This document shows positions 16,667 to 25,940 of a DNA stretch of 64,000 nt, piece after piece. How positions within the stretch are numbered: the first letter of the stretch is position 1; every line of letters starts with the position of its first letter. The notes under the pieces were generated by a model. It saw nothing but the letters and a program-made list of their open reading frames with translations, made no database searches and was not told where the DNA came from. The stretch is from contig CAIQIE010000001.1 in assembly GCA_903871805.1 (NCBI GenBank), positions 1 through 64,000 on the forward strand. Reading direction: 5' to 3'. A program made the position numbers and the translations under genes. Origin of the DNA: an uncultured Planctomycetaceae bacterium. Its GTDB lineage: Bacteria > Planctomycetota > Planctomycetia > Planctomycetales > Planctomycetaceae.

Positions 16667-18883
16667 ATGTTCCGACAATTTCTACTTCAGTTGCTGACCT
16701 TGACGACGAGTGTCTGTGGTCTGATGAGCTCACTTCCGGCGGAGGACGGGGCTACCGTAGTACATCCTGTCCCATATCAGGTGATTCAGCGGGTGGGGTT
16801 TCATCCGACACCGGCAGCGGAAGTGTCTGCGAATCGTGGCTATGCCACAATCCCCGTCCGTCTGAGATTATCGGGCGATCAGGCCAGTGGAAACACGGCA
16901 CCATACCAGTCTGAGTATCGCATTCTGGAGACAACAGACACTGGGTCGGAGGTCAGGTGGTCGCCGCTTGATCTGGAACACGATCAGCGACAGCATGTGT
17001 GGTCCGGAAGTTGCGTGGCTATGGCCGGAGGCTGGTACCGACTGGAGGTTCGTCTTCGAAAGACTGCCGATGTACCATGGATTGAAACAACAGTGGAGCC
17101 GATCGGGGTCGGTGAAGTGTTTCTGGTGGCGGGTCAATCCTACGCGACCAATACGAATGACGAACGCCTGCGTGTTGAAGACGAACGCCTGCGTGTAGCG
17201 GCTTATGATGTCATGTCTGACCGATGGCAAACGGCTCACGACCCACAGCCCGCGCCGGACAAAACGGATGGGGGTTCTATCTGGCCGCCGCTGGGAGATC
17301 TGCTGGCTGCTGAGTATTCAGTACCGATTGGATTTATGAATGTGGCGGTGGGAGGGACGTCGTCAGAACAGTGGCAGCCGGCTGGGGAGCTCTTTCCACG
17401 ACTGGTTCAGGCCGGAAAATCGACTGGACGATTTCGAGCTGTCTTATGGCAACAGGGGGAATCGGATGTCATCAACGGAACGTCCCGGGAACAGTACGTG
17501 CACAATATACAGACGATTCGTACAGCGGCGGTCCGAGCGTGGGGATTTGAGCCTGTGTGGTTGTGTGCCAAATCGACACATCATCCAACCGTTTACGACA
17601 AACCCGAGGATGAGCAGCGGATTCGGGATGCGATCGATGATCTTTCCGCGATGCCTGGGTTCGGTGCCGGGCCTGATACTGATCTGCTGCGGGGTGAAAA
17701 TCGTGGTGGCCTGGGTTCGCGACGCCATTTCAGTGGACTCGGGCAGCGACGCGCTGCGGCGATGTGGGGTGAGTTGCTGACGAGTCGGCTGGATCGTGTT
17801 CCATCCGGAGTGGACGCGGCGTCCTTCCTGCTGCGCGATCTGCACCTGCTGGAGCCTGCCTGGGAATCCAACATCGTCCATCGGGAAAGTACCGTTCTCA
17901 GAATTCATGACTCCTCAGATGTGGCTCGTGCGAGGCTGGCATTTCCGGCCGCTGAGATTCTGGAAATCGCGACTGCGAATGGTGCGACACGGATTTCCCG
18001 GGAGCAGTGGGAACTGTCCGCAGATGGGGTCACTGTGAAGTTTTCCGGAGAACTGCCTGTGGAAGCGATATCCGATGACGCGATGTATCTGCCGCAGGAC
18101 GCGCCGAACAGTTATCGACACCGCCGGGACCATCCGGAACAGAATCTGATGTATCGTCCCGGACGCTGGTTTCATGATCGAAATCTGGAAATTACCTATC
18201 GACTCAGCAGGACCGCTGATGTGGAAACACAGCCTTCGGTCGTTGCTGGTAGTCTTCCGGCAACTCTGGAACGACTGCGTACCGGGCAGTCCGTGAAAAT
18301 TGGCATCAGCGGGGACAGCATTTCTACCGGACTCGACGCCTCACTGACCACCGGGACTGCTCCTTTTCAGCCGGGTTATCCGGAGCTTGTTGTGGCACAG
18401 TTGAGAGTGTTATCGGACAGTGATGTGACGTATGTAAATCGTGCAGTTGCGGGCTGGAGTGTCGCGAACGGACTGCAGGATCTCGATGCCCTGCTATCGG
18501 CCAAACCAGAATTGATTGTGATCGCCTATGGAATGAATGACGTAGGGCGAAAAGATCCGAAGTGGTTTCGCGAACAGAATGAAGCCATGATTCGGCACAT
18601 TCGTGAGGTTCTGCCACAGTCTGAAATTCTGCTGGTCTGTACTATGCTGGGCAATCGTGAGTGGATTCATACCCCGCGGGAAATGTTTGCAGAGTATCGG
18701 AATGTTCTGATGTCATGTGCATCATCTGGAACAGCAATTGCCGATCTCACCGAGGTCTGGGGGCGATTGCTGAAGTCAAAAGAAGACCTGGACCTGACTG
18801 GAAATGGTCTGAATCATCCGAATGACTTTGGCCATCGGCTGTATGCTCAGGCGATTCTGAAGCTGCTGGCTCCGGCTCGTTGA
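16667..18883 (+). CDS. Secreted two-domain esterase: sialate O-acetylesterase-type plus SGNH/GDSL hydrolase
   Basis: A 738-residue exported protein (signal peptide about 1-25). Domain 1 is SASA-type: AGQS with nucleophile Ser158, WQQGESD (261-267) and a His in RHFSGLG (354). Domain 2 (from ~540) is a separate SGNH hydrolase: GDS (549-551), the Asn block GMND (622-625) and LNHPND (His717). Both triads look complete, so the protein could remove acetyl or other acyl groups from complex glycans at two sites. ATG 16667 has GGGAG about 7 nt upstream. The frame is open back to 16145 but that part is antisense to cutC and is not used. A 21-bp tandem duplication lies next to Ser158. Confidence 0.85.
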   Translation: MFRQFLLQLLTLTTSVCGLMSSLPAEDGATVVHPVPYQVIQRVGFHPTPAAEVSANRGYATIPVRLRLSGDQASGNTAPYQSEYRILETTDTGSEVRWSPLDLEHDQRQHVWSGSCVAMAGGWYRLEVRLRKTADVPWIETTVEPIGVGEVFLVAGQSYATNTNDERLRVEDERLRVAAYDVMSDRWQTAHDPQPAPDKTDGGSIWPPLGDLLAAEYSVPIGFMNVAVGGTSSEQWQPAGELFPRLVQAGKSTGRFRAVLWQQGESDVINGTSREQYVHNIQTIRTAAVRAWGFEPVWLCAKSTHHPTVYDKPEDEQRIRDAIDDLSAMPGFGAGPDTDLLRGENRGGLGSRRHFSGLGQRRAAAMWGELLTSRLDRVPSGVDAASFLLRDLHLLEPAWESNIVHRESTVLRIHDSSDVARARLAFPAAEILEIATANGATRISREQWELSADGVTVKFSGELPVEAISDDAMYLPQDAPNSYRHRRDHPEQNLMYRPGRWFHDRNLEITYRLSRTADVETQPSVVAGSLPATLERLRTGQSVKIGISGDSISTGLDASLTTGTAPFQPGYPELVVAQLRVLSDSDVTYVNRAVAGWSVANGLQDLDALLSAKPELIVIAYGMNDVGRKDPKWFREQNEAMIRHIREVLPQSEILLVCTMLGNREWIHTPREMFAEYRNVLMSCASSGTAIADLTEVWGRLLKSKEDLDLTGNGLNHPNDFGHRLYAQAILKLLAPAR
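17159..17200. repeat. 21-bp tandem duplication inside the esterase gene
   Basis: Two adjacent 21-bp units (17159-17179 and 17180-17200), identical except near their 3' ends, encode DERLRVE then DERLRVA right after the first active-site Ser (residue 158). Length is a multiple of three, so the frame is kept. Confidence 0.8.
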
Positions 18884-18945
18884 GGCATTGGTGTTCGGTG
18901 CCGGTGTCCGGTCTCTGCGAGCGGGAATGAGACTGCGAGGCTCCA

Positions 18946-21738
18946 GTGGATCAATCGGACGTTGTTGTCGAGGCTGCGTCTGCGCCCGGTGGTACCGTTA
19001 TGGTCCCGGAGTGGCACAGTTTGAGTGCAAATCAGGTAATTCAACGGCTTGAAAGCGATCGTGAGCAGGGACTGCCGGCGTCTGAAGTACAGCGGCGGAC
19101 AGAGCAGTACGGTACCAATGTGCTGCGTGAGGCGCCGCCAGTGCCAGCTTGGCGAAGAATGGCTCGGCAGTACCAGGAGCTGGTGATTCAAATACTGCTT
19201 GTGGCATCAATCCTCGCTGCGATCATGGGGGAATTTCTGAATGCCATTGCGATTCTCTGCATTGTAATTCTGAATGGTATGCTTGGTTTTTTTCAGGAAG
19301 AAAGTGCTGAGAGAGCATTGCTGGCCCTGAAAAAACTTTCTCTGCCGATGGCTCGGGTTTATCGTGAGGGGAAGCTGCAGTCGTTACCCTCCGCCACGCT
19401 GGTTCCCGGGGACCTGTTGGAGATTGAGGCGGGCGAAAACATTCCGGCAGATTGCAGGTTGCTGCAGTCGTGGAGTTTGATGGTCCAGGAGTCCGCATTC
19501 ACGGGCGAAGCAGCAGCCGTGGAAAAGAATGCGGATGCGGTACTGGTGCCGGGTGTGCTGTTATCTGACCGGGTGACGATGGTCTATATGGGGACGATCG
19601 TTGTATCGGGACGAGCCCGAGCGCTGGTGGTCGCCACGGCAATGCAGACCGAGCTGGGTCGTATTGCGGGTATGCTTCAGGCGTCGGCTTGTGAGTCGAC
19701 ACCGCTGCAGAAACAATTGGCCGTCTTTGGACGTGTCCTGTCGTTGTCATGTCTGGTGCCGGTGTTTCTGATTTTCCTGATTCGGATGCTTCGTGGTGGT
19801 GACCTGCTGCAGACACTCATGCTGGCAGTAAGCATTGCGGTGGCGGCAATACCGGAAGGTTTACCTGCGGTGGTGACCTTAACGCTGGCTCTGGGTGTAC
19901 GGCGAATGGTGGCACGCCATGTTCTGGTGCGAAAGCTTCCGAGTGTGGAGACACTGGGCGCGGTTACGGTTATTTGTTCAGACAAGACGGGCACACTCAC
20001 AAGGAATGAGATGACTGTTCGGCAGTTGATCACCGGGGATGCTCGATTCACACTGACTGGGGTTGGCTATTTTCCCCAGGGCGACATACTGAAGCATGGT
20101 TCAGTGCAGGGACCGGCTGCCGATCAGATGATGCGGGTGAATCCGGAACAGGAGCCTGATCTGCGCATGCTGCTTTTGACGGGTGTGTACTGCAGCAATG
20201 CAACTCTCGGGCCCACGGACGATTTCGGGCAGGCATGGCAGGTCATGGGAGATCCAACCGAGGGAGCACTTCTGGTCGCCGCAATGAAGGCTGGACTTCC
20301 GCTGCGGAATTCCGTGGATCGAAGGCTATTTGAAATTCCCTTCGACAGCGAGCGGAAGATTATGTCCGTCGTGATACGAGATTCCGCCGGGGATATCGCC
20401 ATGTACACAAAGGGGGCCCCCGAAATTGTTCTTGAACGTAGTTCACATGAGGCGTTTGCCGGGCAGATTTGTGAGCTGACTGAGCAGCGTCGGAACGAAA
20501 TTCTGGAACAGAACAGCCAGCTTGCAGCAGGGGCTTACCGAGTTCTTGCGTTTGCCTTTCGGAATATACCGCCCATGTCGACGGATGTGGATTCCCGGGA
20601 TGCCAGTGAGTCCGGGTTGGTGTTTCTGGGATTGGTCGGAATGATCGATCCCCCTCGCGAAGAAGCGGCGGCATCGGTTCGGAAGTGTCATGAGGCCGGG
20701 ATTCGGGTGATTATCATCACCGGCGATCATCCTCAGACGGCGCTTGCTGTCGCCAGGGAACTGGCGATTGCAGACGATGTCTCAGAAGTTATTACGGGCC
20801 GCCAAATGGAAATAATGTCGGATGACAAGCTGGCGGAAAAAGCTCGACGATGCACGGTGTTTGCCCGAGTTTCGGCCGAACACAAACTTAGAATTGTCGG
20901 GGCCCTGCGAGCCCGCGGTGAGATCGTCGCGATGACGGGGGATGGAGTCAATGATGCACCGGCATTAAAAGCGGCGGACATCGGTGTCGCCATGGGGCTG
21001 AAGGGAACGGACGTAGCGCGAGAGGCTGCGGATATGGTTTTGATGGACGACAATTTTGCATCCATTGTGTGTGCCGTGGAAGAGGGGCGAGGAATCTTTG
21101 ACAACATCCGAAAATTTGTGCACTTCCTGCTTGCCGGGAATAGTTCAGAATTATTGCTGATGCTGTTTGCTGCGTTTGTTGGTTGGCCGGCACCGCTGGC
21201 GGCCCTGCAGATTCTCTGGATTAATCTGGTAACTGATGGACTGCCAGCGGTAGCTCTGGGGATGGACACTCCTGAAGGGGATGTGATGCGATGGAATCCG
21301 AGACGACCGGACGAAAGGGTACTGGATCTTCGCCGCGGGATGATGGTCCTGCTGCAGGGGCTGCTGCTGGCTATGGTGACAGCACTCGGGTTTTGGTTTG
21401 TTTATCGTGGGAATCCAGCGAAACTGCCGGCAGCGCAGACTGTTGCATTTGCGGTGTGTTCCTTTTCGCAGTTACTGATGGCAATGTCCGTTCGCAGTCT
21501 GAGTACCGGGATCTTTTCTCACCGATTTTTCAGCAATATGTGGCTGTTGACCTCAATCATTGTTTCCGCCTCATTGCAAATTTGCCTGATGCACTGGTCG
21601 GTGAGCATGAGCATCATGCAGCTGCAGTGGATCACGAGTCGTGAATGGCTGATGATTGGAGTTCTTTCGCTGGTCCCGGTGACGCTTGCTGAACTGCAGA
21701 AAGTTCTCAGGGGCCGGAAGGCCAGTTGTCGGGTGTAA
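18946..21738 (+). CDS. Cation-transporting P-type ATPase (P2A, Ca2+-type)
   Basis: A 930-residue inner-membrane pump resembling SERCA/PMR1-like bacterial calcium ATPases. Landmarks: TGEA in the actuator domain (186-189), PEGLP in M4 (303-307, a Ca-site motif), the phosphorylation site DKTGTL (Asp346), KGAPE in the nucleotide domain, and TGDGVNDAPALKAADIGVAMG in the hinge. Membrane helices fall at about 80-115, 260-310 and six at the C-terminus. VAAIPEGLP and LPSVETLG support type P2A rather than a heavy-metal pump; N-terminal metal-binding domains are absent. Start GTG 18946; ATG at 19000 is an alternative. Likely expels Ca2+ (or Mn2+). Monocistronic. Confidence 0.92.
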   Translation: MDQSDVVVEAASAPGGTVMVPEWHSLSANQVIQRLESDREQGLPASEVQRRTEQYGTNVLREAPPVPAWRRMARQYQELVIQILLVASILAAIMGEFLNAIAILCIVILNGMLGFFQEESAERALLALKKLSLPMARVYREGKLQSLPSATLVPGDLLEIEAGENIPADCRLLQSWSLMVQESAFTGEAAAVEKNADAVLVPGVLLSDRVTMVYMGTIVVSGRARALVVATAMQTELGRIAGMLQASACESTPLQKQLAVFGRVLSLSCLVPVFLIFLIRMLRGGDLLQTLMLAVSIAVAAIPEGLPAVVTLTLALGVRRMVARHVLVRKLPSVETLGAVTVICSDKTGTLTRNEMTVRQLITGDARFTLTGVGYFPQGDILKHGSVQGPAADQMMRVNPEQEPDLRMLLLTGVYCSNATLGPTDDFGQAWQVMGDPTEGALLVAAMKAGLPLRNSVDRRLFEIPFDSERKIMSVVIRDSAGDIAMYTKGAPEIVLERSSHEAFAGQICELTEQRRNEILEQNSQLAAGAYRVLAFAFRNIPPMSTDVDSRDASESGLVFLGLVGMIDPPREEAAASVRKCHEAGIRVIIITGDHPQTALAVARELAIADDVSEVITGRQMEIMSDDKLAEKARRCTVFARVSAEHKLRIVGALRARGEIVAMTGDGVNDAPALKAADIGVAMGLKGTDVAREAADMVLMDDNFASIVCAVEEGRGIFDNIRKFVHFLLAGNSSELLLMLFAAFVGWPAPLAALQILWINLVTDGLPAVALGMDTPEGDVMRWNPRRPDERVLDLRRGMMVLLQGLLLAMVTALGFWFVYRGNPAKLPAAQTVAFAVCSFSQLLMAMSVRSLSTGIFSHRFFSNMWLLTSIIVSASLQICLMHWSVSMSIMQLQWITSREWLMIGVLSLVPVTLAELQKVLRGRKASCRV

Positions 21739-22290
21739 TCGGATTGCAGGGAACCGGCGAATCATGACCGGTGAATAGATGTCCGATGTGCGATAATTTT
21801 TTCGGGGAGGCGTCTTTGGCCCTGCAACAGGCGATTCTGCTTCATGGTCGTGTTTCAAAATCGGCAGAAACTGCTGGTTGAGCGTGGGCCCACGTTGCTG
21901 GAAACGATTGCACCGCGCGGGTTAGGTGAATGTCGCTGGCCTGCGGCTTCGGCATTTCTATGCACAGGCCTGAAGTGCCGAAAATGAGGAAGGACGGCAG
22001 AGGGGTGGCGGATCGGTCATCACCAGAATCAGGGTCAGGGCGTGGTGGTCAAGCCCGAAGGCCTCCGATGAAAATAATGTTGGGTACGGGAATGTCCGGA
22101 TTGTCAGCGATCTGCTGAACGGACAGAAGAGAAAAAGTGAGTTTTGCCTCGTGCGGGGCATTCGACTTGAAAGTGTGTCGTCTCTGCAGCGTGGTGGACT
22201 GGCTGCGGAATTGCAACACCCTGGAGCAGACTTATTACAGCCAGCGATTCACAATCAGAAAGCGACTATTCGCCCCGGCGGTTGTCGTCG
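21739..22290. other. Intergenic stretch, no convincing gene
   Basis: About 550 bp. ORFs of roughly 60 codons exist on both strands without family resemblance or ribosome sites. A minus-strand stretch ending near 22063 is open for about 60 codons but lacks a start codon. It could be a remnant of a lost gene. Confidence 0.4.
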
Positions 22291-25200
22291 ATGTCATTTG
22301 CGGGTTACCTGCTGATGACGCTGTTGACTTCTGTAAACGACAGTCTGTTTCGGTGGTTGTTGGTTCCGGTGGCCCGACTTGAGATTAGTCAGCGGCGTCC
22401 GGACTGGACGCTTGAGGATCTGGAGTCATTTGTTCTGGCGATGGGATTGGGGATATTTACGCTTCCGTTTGTGCTGTTTGCACCGTGGGCTGGCTGGGTG
22501 GCAGATCGTTTCAGCAAGCGCACCTCTCTTCTGCTGCTGAAACTGGCAGAAATTTTGCTGGTTTCGCTGGGAGTCTGGGCGATTCAGGTTTCGAATGTCT
22601 TCCTGATGTTTTTTGCGTTGTTTCTGATTGGTTTTCAGGCAGCACTGATTGGAACCGCCAAGCTGGGAATCATTCCTGAAATTGTGCGGAGGTCCGACAT
22701 TTCGGCGGCCAACGGCTGGTCTGGGCTTGCCACACTGGTCGGTGTGATAGTTGGAACTGTTGTAGGCTACGGATTGGGCGCCAGGATTCAGCTTGACCGA
22801 GTGGAGGGGCTGTCCATGTCAGCTCTGGCCCTGATTGGTACTGCGATTCTCGGAACAGTCGGGGCGCTGATGACTCAGCGTGTTCCGGTTGCCAGTCCGA
22901 AGGTCCGCTTTCAGTGGAATCTTGTCGCGGATTCATTGCGCGACATTCGTCTGATTTTTGCAGACCGGGCGATCGTGAAAGTCACAATGGGGATTGTCTT
23001 TTACTGGGGCCTTGCCGCGATGGCACAAATGTCGATTGACGGTTTTGTGCGACAGGAACTGGCCGATAATCTGACGGGAACTGACCCGAGCCCGTTCATG
23101 GCGATGCTGGTGATTGGTGTGGGAATTGGCAGTCTGCTGGCCGGTTGGTGGTCCTGTGGTCGGGTAGAGCTTGGCATGGTGCCGTTTGGGACACTGCTGA
23201 TGGGCGTGGCCTGTATTTTTCTGTACTTCACCAGTGACTCGCCGTTAATGTCAGGTGCCATGCTGGCCGTAATCGGCCTGGGAGGCGGGTTGTTTAATGT
23301 TCCACTGCAGGCATGGCTGCAGGAACGCAGTCCCCATGATAAACTGGGGGCAATTCTGGCAGCGGGTCAGCAACTGACAGCGCTGGGCATGCTGTTTGTT
23401 TCCGGCTTATTCTGGTTCCTGCGAGGTCCGCTGGCACTGGATGCTTCGCAGGTCTTTCTGATTTCGGGATTGAGTATCATTCCGATTGTGGTCTACGTGG
23501 TTTGTCTGCTTCCGCAGGCAACGATTCGGTTTTTTGTCTGGCTGTTAAGTCGATTTGTTTATCGGGTACGAACGTACGGCATAGAGAACGTCCCGGAGCA
23601 GGGAGCGGCACTGCTGGTGGCCAATCATGTTTCGTGGATTGACGGTGTTCTGATCCTGCTGGCCAGTTCGCGACCAATTCGCATGGTGGCCTACGCGGAT
23701 TATTTTCAGGGCAGACTGCTGGGCTGGCTTTCAAAGTTGTTTGGAATCATCCCGATCCGAAGTGGAGATGGTCCAAGGGCTCTGATACATTCGCTGGGCA
23801 TCGCCAGCAATGCTTTGCGAAATGGCGAACTTGTCTGTATTTTTGCTGAGGGTGCGATTACACGCACCGGTCAGCTGATGAAGTTTGAAAAAGGATTACT
23901 CAGGATCCTGAAGGATACGGATGCCCCTGTTGTGCCAGTTTGCCTGGACGAGCTCTGGGGGAGTATTTTCAGTTACGATCAGGGGAGGTTTCTGTGGAAG
24001 AAACCACGCTACTGGCCTTATCCAGTGTCGATATCGTTTGGTCAGCCGATTGCAAAAGTTGAAGACGTGGAGACGGTACGGTCGGCCGTATTGGAGCTGA
24101 ATGCTCAGTCGATGCTTCTTCGAAAGGAACGCAGCATGATTCCTGCTCTACGATTTATCCGGCAGTGTCGCCTTGCATGGAAACGTCGGAAGGTCGCGGA
24201 TTCTTCAGGAGTGGTTCTCAGTGGTGGTCAGCTGCTGATCGGAGCACTGGCTTTTCGGCGAGTGCTGGCTGGACGCGTCCTCGATTCGTCGGCCAGTCAT
24301 GTGGGAATTCTGATTCCGCCATCGGTCGGTGGAGTGCTGGCGAACACCGCGCTGGCACTGGCCGGAAAGATCTCTGTCAACCTGAATTATACGCTTAGTG
24401 ACGAGCTGATGAATTTCTGTATTCGTGAAGCCGGCATCCGTCAGGTGATCACCAGTCGCTCGTTCATCGAAAAAAAACCGGTGAAGCTGAATGCAGAGCT
24501 GATCTTTCTGGAAGATCTGAAAGGTCAGCTTTCCGTTGCAGACAAGGGAATCGCGGCGGTCACGGCCCGGTTGGTGCCTCTGCGGCTTTTAAGCAAGTTT
24601 CTGGGGCTGCACAGACTTCGCGCAGATGATCCTCTGACTGTAATTTTCACGTCGGGATCAACGGGGGAACCCAAAGGGGTTGTGCTGTCTCAAAATAATA
24701 TTGGATCGAATATTGATGCTGTGAACCAGTTGCTGCGACTGCACTCGGGCGATGTGCTGCTGGGAGTGCTTCCGTTCTTTCATTCGTTTGGCTACACGGT
24801 CACGATGTGGTTGCCGCTGTGTGCGGAGCCGGGCGCAGTTTATCACTTCAATCCTCTGGATGCCCGCACTGTCGGGGCTCTGACCGAAAAACATGGCTGT
24901 ACAATTATCGCTGCGACGCCAACGTTTCTCCGCAGCTATCTGAAACGCTGCACGGTGGAAGAGATGAAAACCATGAACCTGGTGATCGTGGGCGCTGAAA
25001 AGATGCCTGACGAACTCAGGGATGCGTTCAAGGAAAAATTCGGATTCGAACCAATCGAGGGCTATGGTACCACAGAGATGTCTCCGGTGGCTTCCTTCAA
25101 CATCCCGGAAACTCGTATGGGAGCTGAAGCCAACACTGGTTCGGGAACGCGTCACGGTACGGTGGGCCGGGCGATTCCCGGAGTTGCAGCGGCGATATTC

Positions 25201-25734
25201 GATCCTGAAACTGGTGCGCGTCTGGGGGCCAATCGTGAGGGAATTCTGAAAATCAAAGGACCCAACATCATGCTGGGTTACCTGAATCAGCCTGCAAAGA
25301 CGGCCGAGTTGATTACTGATGGCTGGTACAACAGCGGCGACATGGCGGTGATCGATGATGACGGGTTTATTCGTATCACAGGCCGCATGAGTCGCTTTTC
25401 AAAAATCGGCGGCGAGATGGTACCTCACGTGCTGGTGGAACAGGAGCTCGCAAAGATTCTGGATGAGGATGCTGTGGAAGAGTCGTCGATTATGTGCGCG
25501 GTTACCTCGGTTTCCGACCCGAAGAAGGGTGAACGATTGATCGTGCTGCACAAGCCCATGAAAAAGTCGATCAGAGAAATCACGGATCGTCTTCAGGCTG
25601 CAGGGTTGCCGAATCTGTTCATTCCCTCCGCAGATGGATTTATTGAAGTGGAACAAATTCCTCTGCTGGGAACCGGCAAACTGGATCTGCGTGGAATGAA
25701 GCAACTGGCGCTGGAGAAAACCGCCGGAAAGTGA
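22291..25734 (+). CDS. Three-domain fusion: LplT-like MFS flippase, PlsC acyltransferase, acyl-ACP synthetase (Aas)
   Basis: A 1147-residue membrane protein. Residues ~1-410 are an MFS transporter of the lysophospholipid-flippase type (12 hydrophobic segments; AGWVADRFSKRTSLLLLKL). Residues ~430-610 are a PlsC acyltransferase with NHVSWIDG (His, Asp catalytic pair) and FAEGAITRTGQ. The rest is an AMP-forming ligase: IFTSGSTGEPKGVVLSQNN, GYGTTEMSPV, YNSGDMAVIDDDGFI and the catalytic lysine in GTGKLDLRG. Together they would import lyso-phosphatidylethanolamine and re-acylate it from free fatty acid, as E. coli LplT and Aas do from separate proteins. I start at ATG 22291; TTG 22282 also fits. 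Ribosome site is weak. Confidence 0.9.
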   Translation: MSFAGYLLMTLLTSVNDSLFRWLLVPVARLEISQRRPDWTLEDLESFVLAMGLGIFTLPFVLFAPWAGWVADRFSKRTSLLLLKLAEILLVSLGVWAIQVSNVFLMFFALFLIGFQAALIGTAKLGIIPEIVRRSDISAANGWSGLATLVGVIVGTVVGYGLGARIQLDRVEGLSMSALALIGTAILGTVGALMTQRVPVASPKVRFQWNLVADSLRDIRLIFADRAIVKVTMGIVFYWGLAAMAQMSIDGFVRQELADNLTGTDPSPFMAMLVIGVGIGSLLAGWWSCGRVELGMVPFGTLLMGVACIFLYFTSDSPLMSGAMLAVIGLGGGLFNVPLQAWLQERSPHDKLGAILAAGQQLTALGMLFVSGLFWFLRGPLALDASQVFLISGLSIIPIVVYVVCLLPQATIRFFVWLLSRFVYRVRTYGIENVPEQGAALLVANHVSWIDGVLILLASSRPIRMVAYADYFQGRLLGWLSKLFGIIPIRSGDGPRALIHSLGIASNALRNGELVCIFAEGAITRTGQLMKFEKGLLRILKDTDAPVVPVCLDELWGSIFSYDQGRFLWKKPRYWPYPVSISFGQPIAKVEDVETVRSAVLELNAQSMLLRKERSMIPALRFIRQCRLAWKRRKVADSSGVVLSGGQLLIGALAFRRVLAGRVLDSSASHVGILIPPSVGGVLANTALALAGKISVNLNYTLSDELMNFCIREAGIRQVITSRSFIEKKPVKLNAELIFLEDLKGQLSVADKGIAAVTARLVPLRLLSKFLGLHRLRADDPLTVIFTSGSTGEPKGVVLSQNNIGSNIDAVNQLLRLHSGDVLLGVLPFFHSFGYTVTMWLPLCAEPGAVYHFNPLDARTVGALTEKHGCTIIAATPTFLRSYLKRCTVEEMKTMNLVIVGAEKMPDELRDAFKEKFGFEPIEGYGTTEMSPVASFNIPETRMGAEANTGSGTRHGTVGRAIPGVAAAIFDPETGARLGANREGILKIKGPNIMLGYLNQPAKTAELITDGWYNSGDMAVIDDDGFIRITGRMSRFSKIGGEMVPHVLVEQELAKILDEDAVEESSIMCAVTSVSDPKKGERLIVLHKPMKKSIREITDRLQAAGLPNLFIPSADGFIEVEQIPLLGTGKLDLRGMKQLALEKTAGK

Positions 25735-25808
25735 ACGGGCATGATGCTCGACACAGCGGACTGTCGATATTCCGGCCCGCAGAAAACAAACGGTCGACTG
25801 ACGTGGCT

Positions 25809-25858
25809 CCTTTACCCTGCCCGATTTGGGGTGTTAGAGCTACACGGCAGGGTAAAGG
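25809..25858. repeat. 13-bp perfect inverted repeat (structured RNA or dyad)
   Basis: CCTTTACCCTGCC (25809-25821) and GGCAGGGTAAAGG (25846-25858) pair perfectly across 24 nt; inside the loop GTGT and ACAC can pair again. It lies 75 bp after the fusion gene and 83 bp before the phosphoglycerate mutase gene. No T-run follows on either strand, so a plain terminator is doubtful; a leader element for the downstream gene or a protein-binding dyad is possible. Confidence 0.7.
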
Positions 25859-25940
25859 TGGAAACAAACGAGCCCGGCCCCGAATCCGTTTAACTTTCCT
25901 TCGGCCCCGTTCGCATTAAAGAATTTAAACGAGAATACTC

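Noticed and set aside
21958-22161. Minus-strand translation containing TFPYPTLF, resembling adapter-derived spurious proteins
   Set aside because: The surrounding bases are unremarkable genomic sequence and the match is short; another frame reads equally plausibly, so neither contamination nor a gene can be supported.
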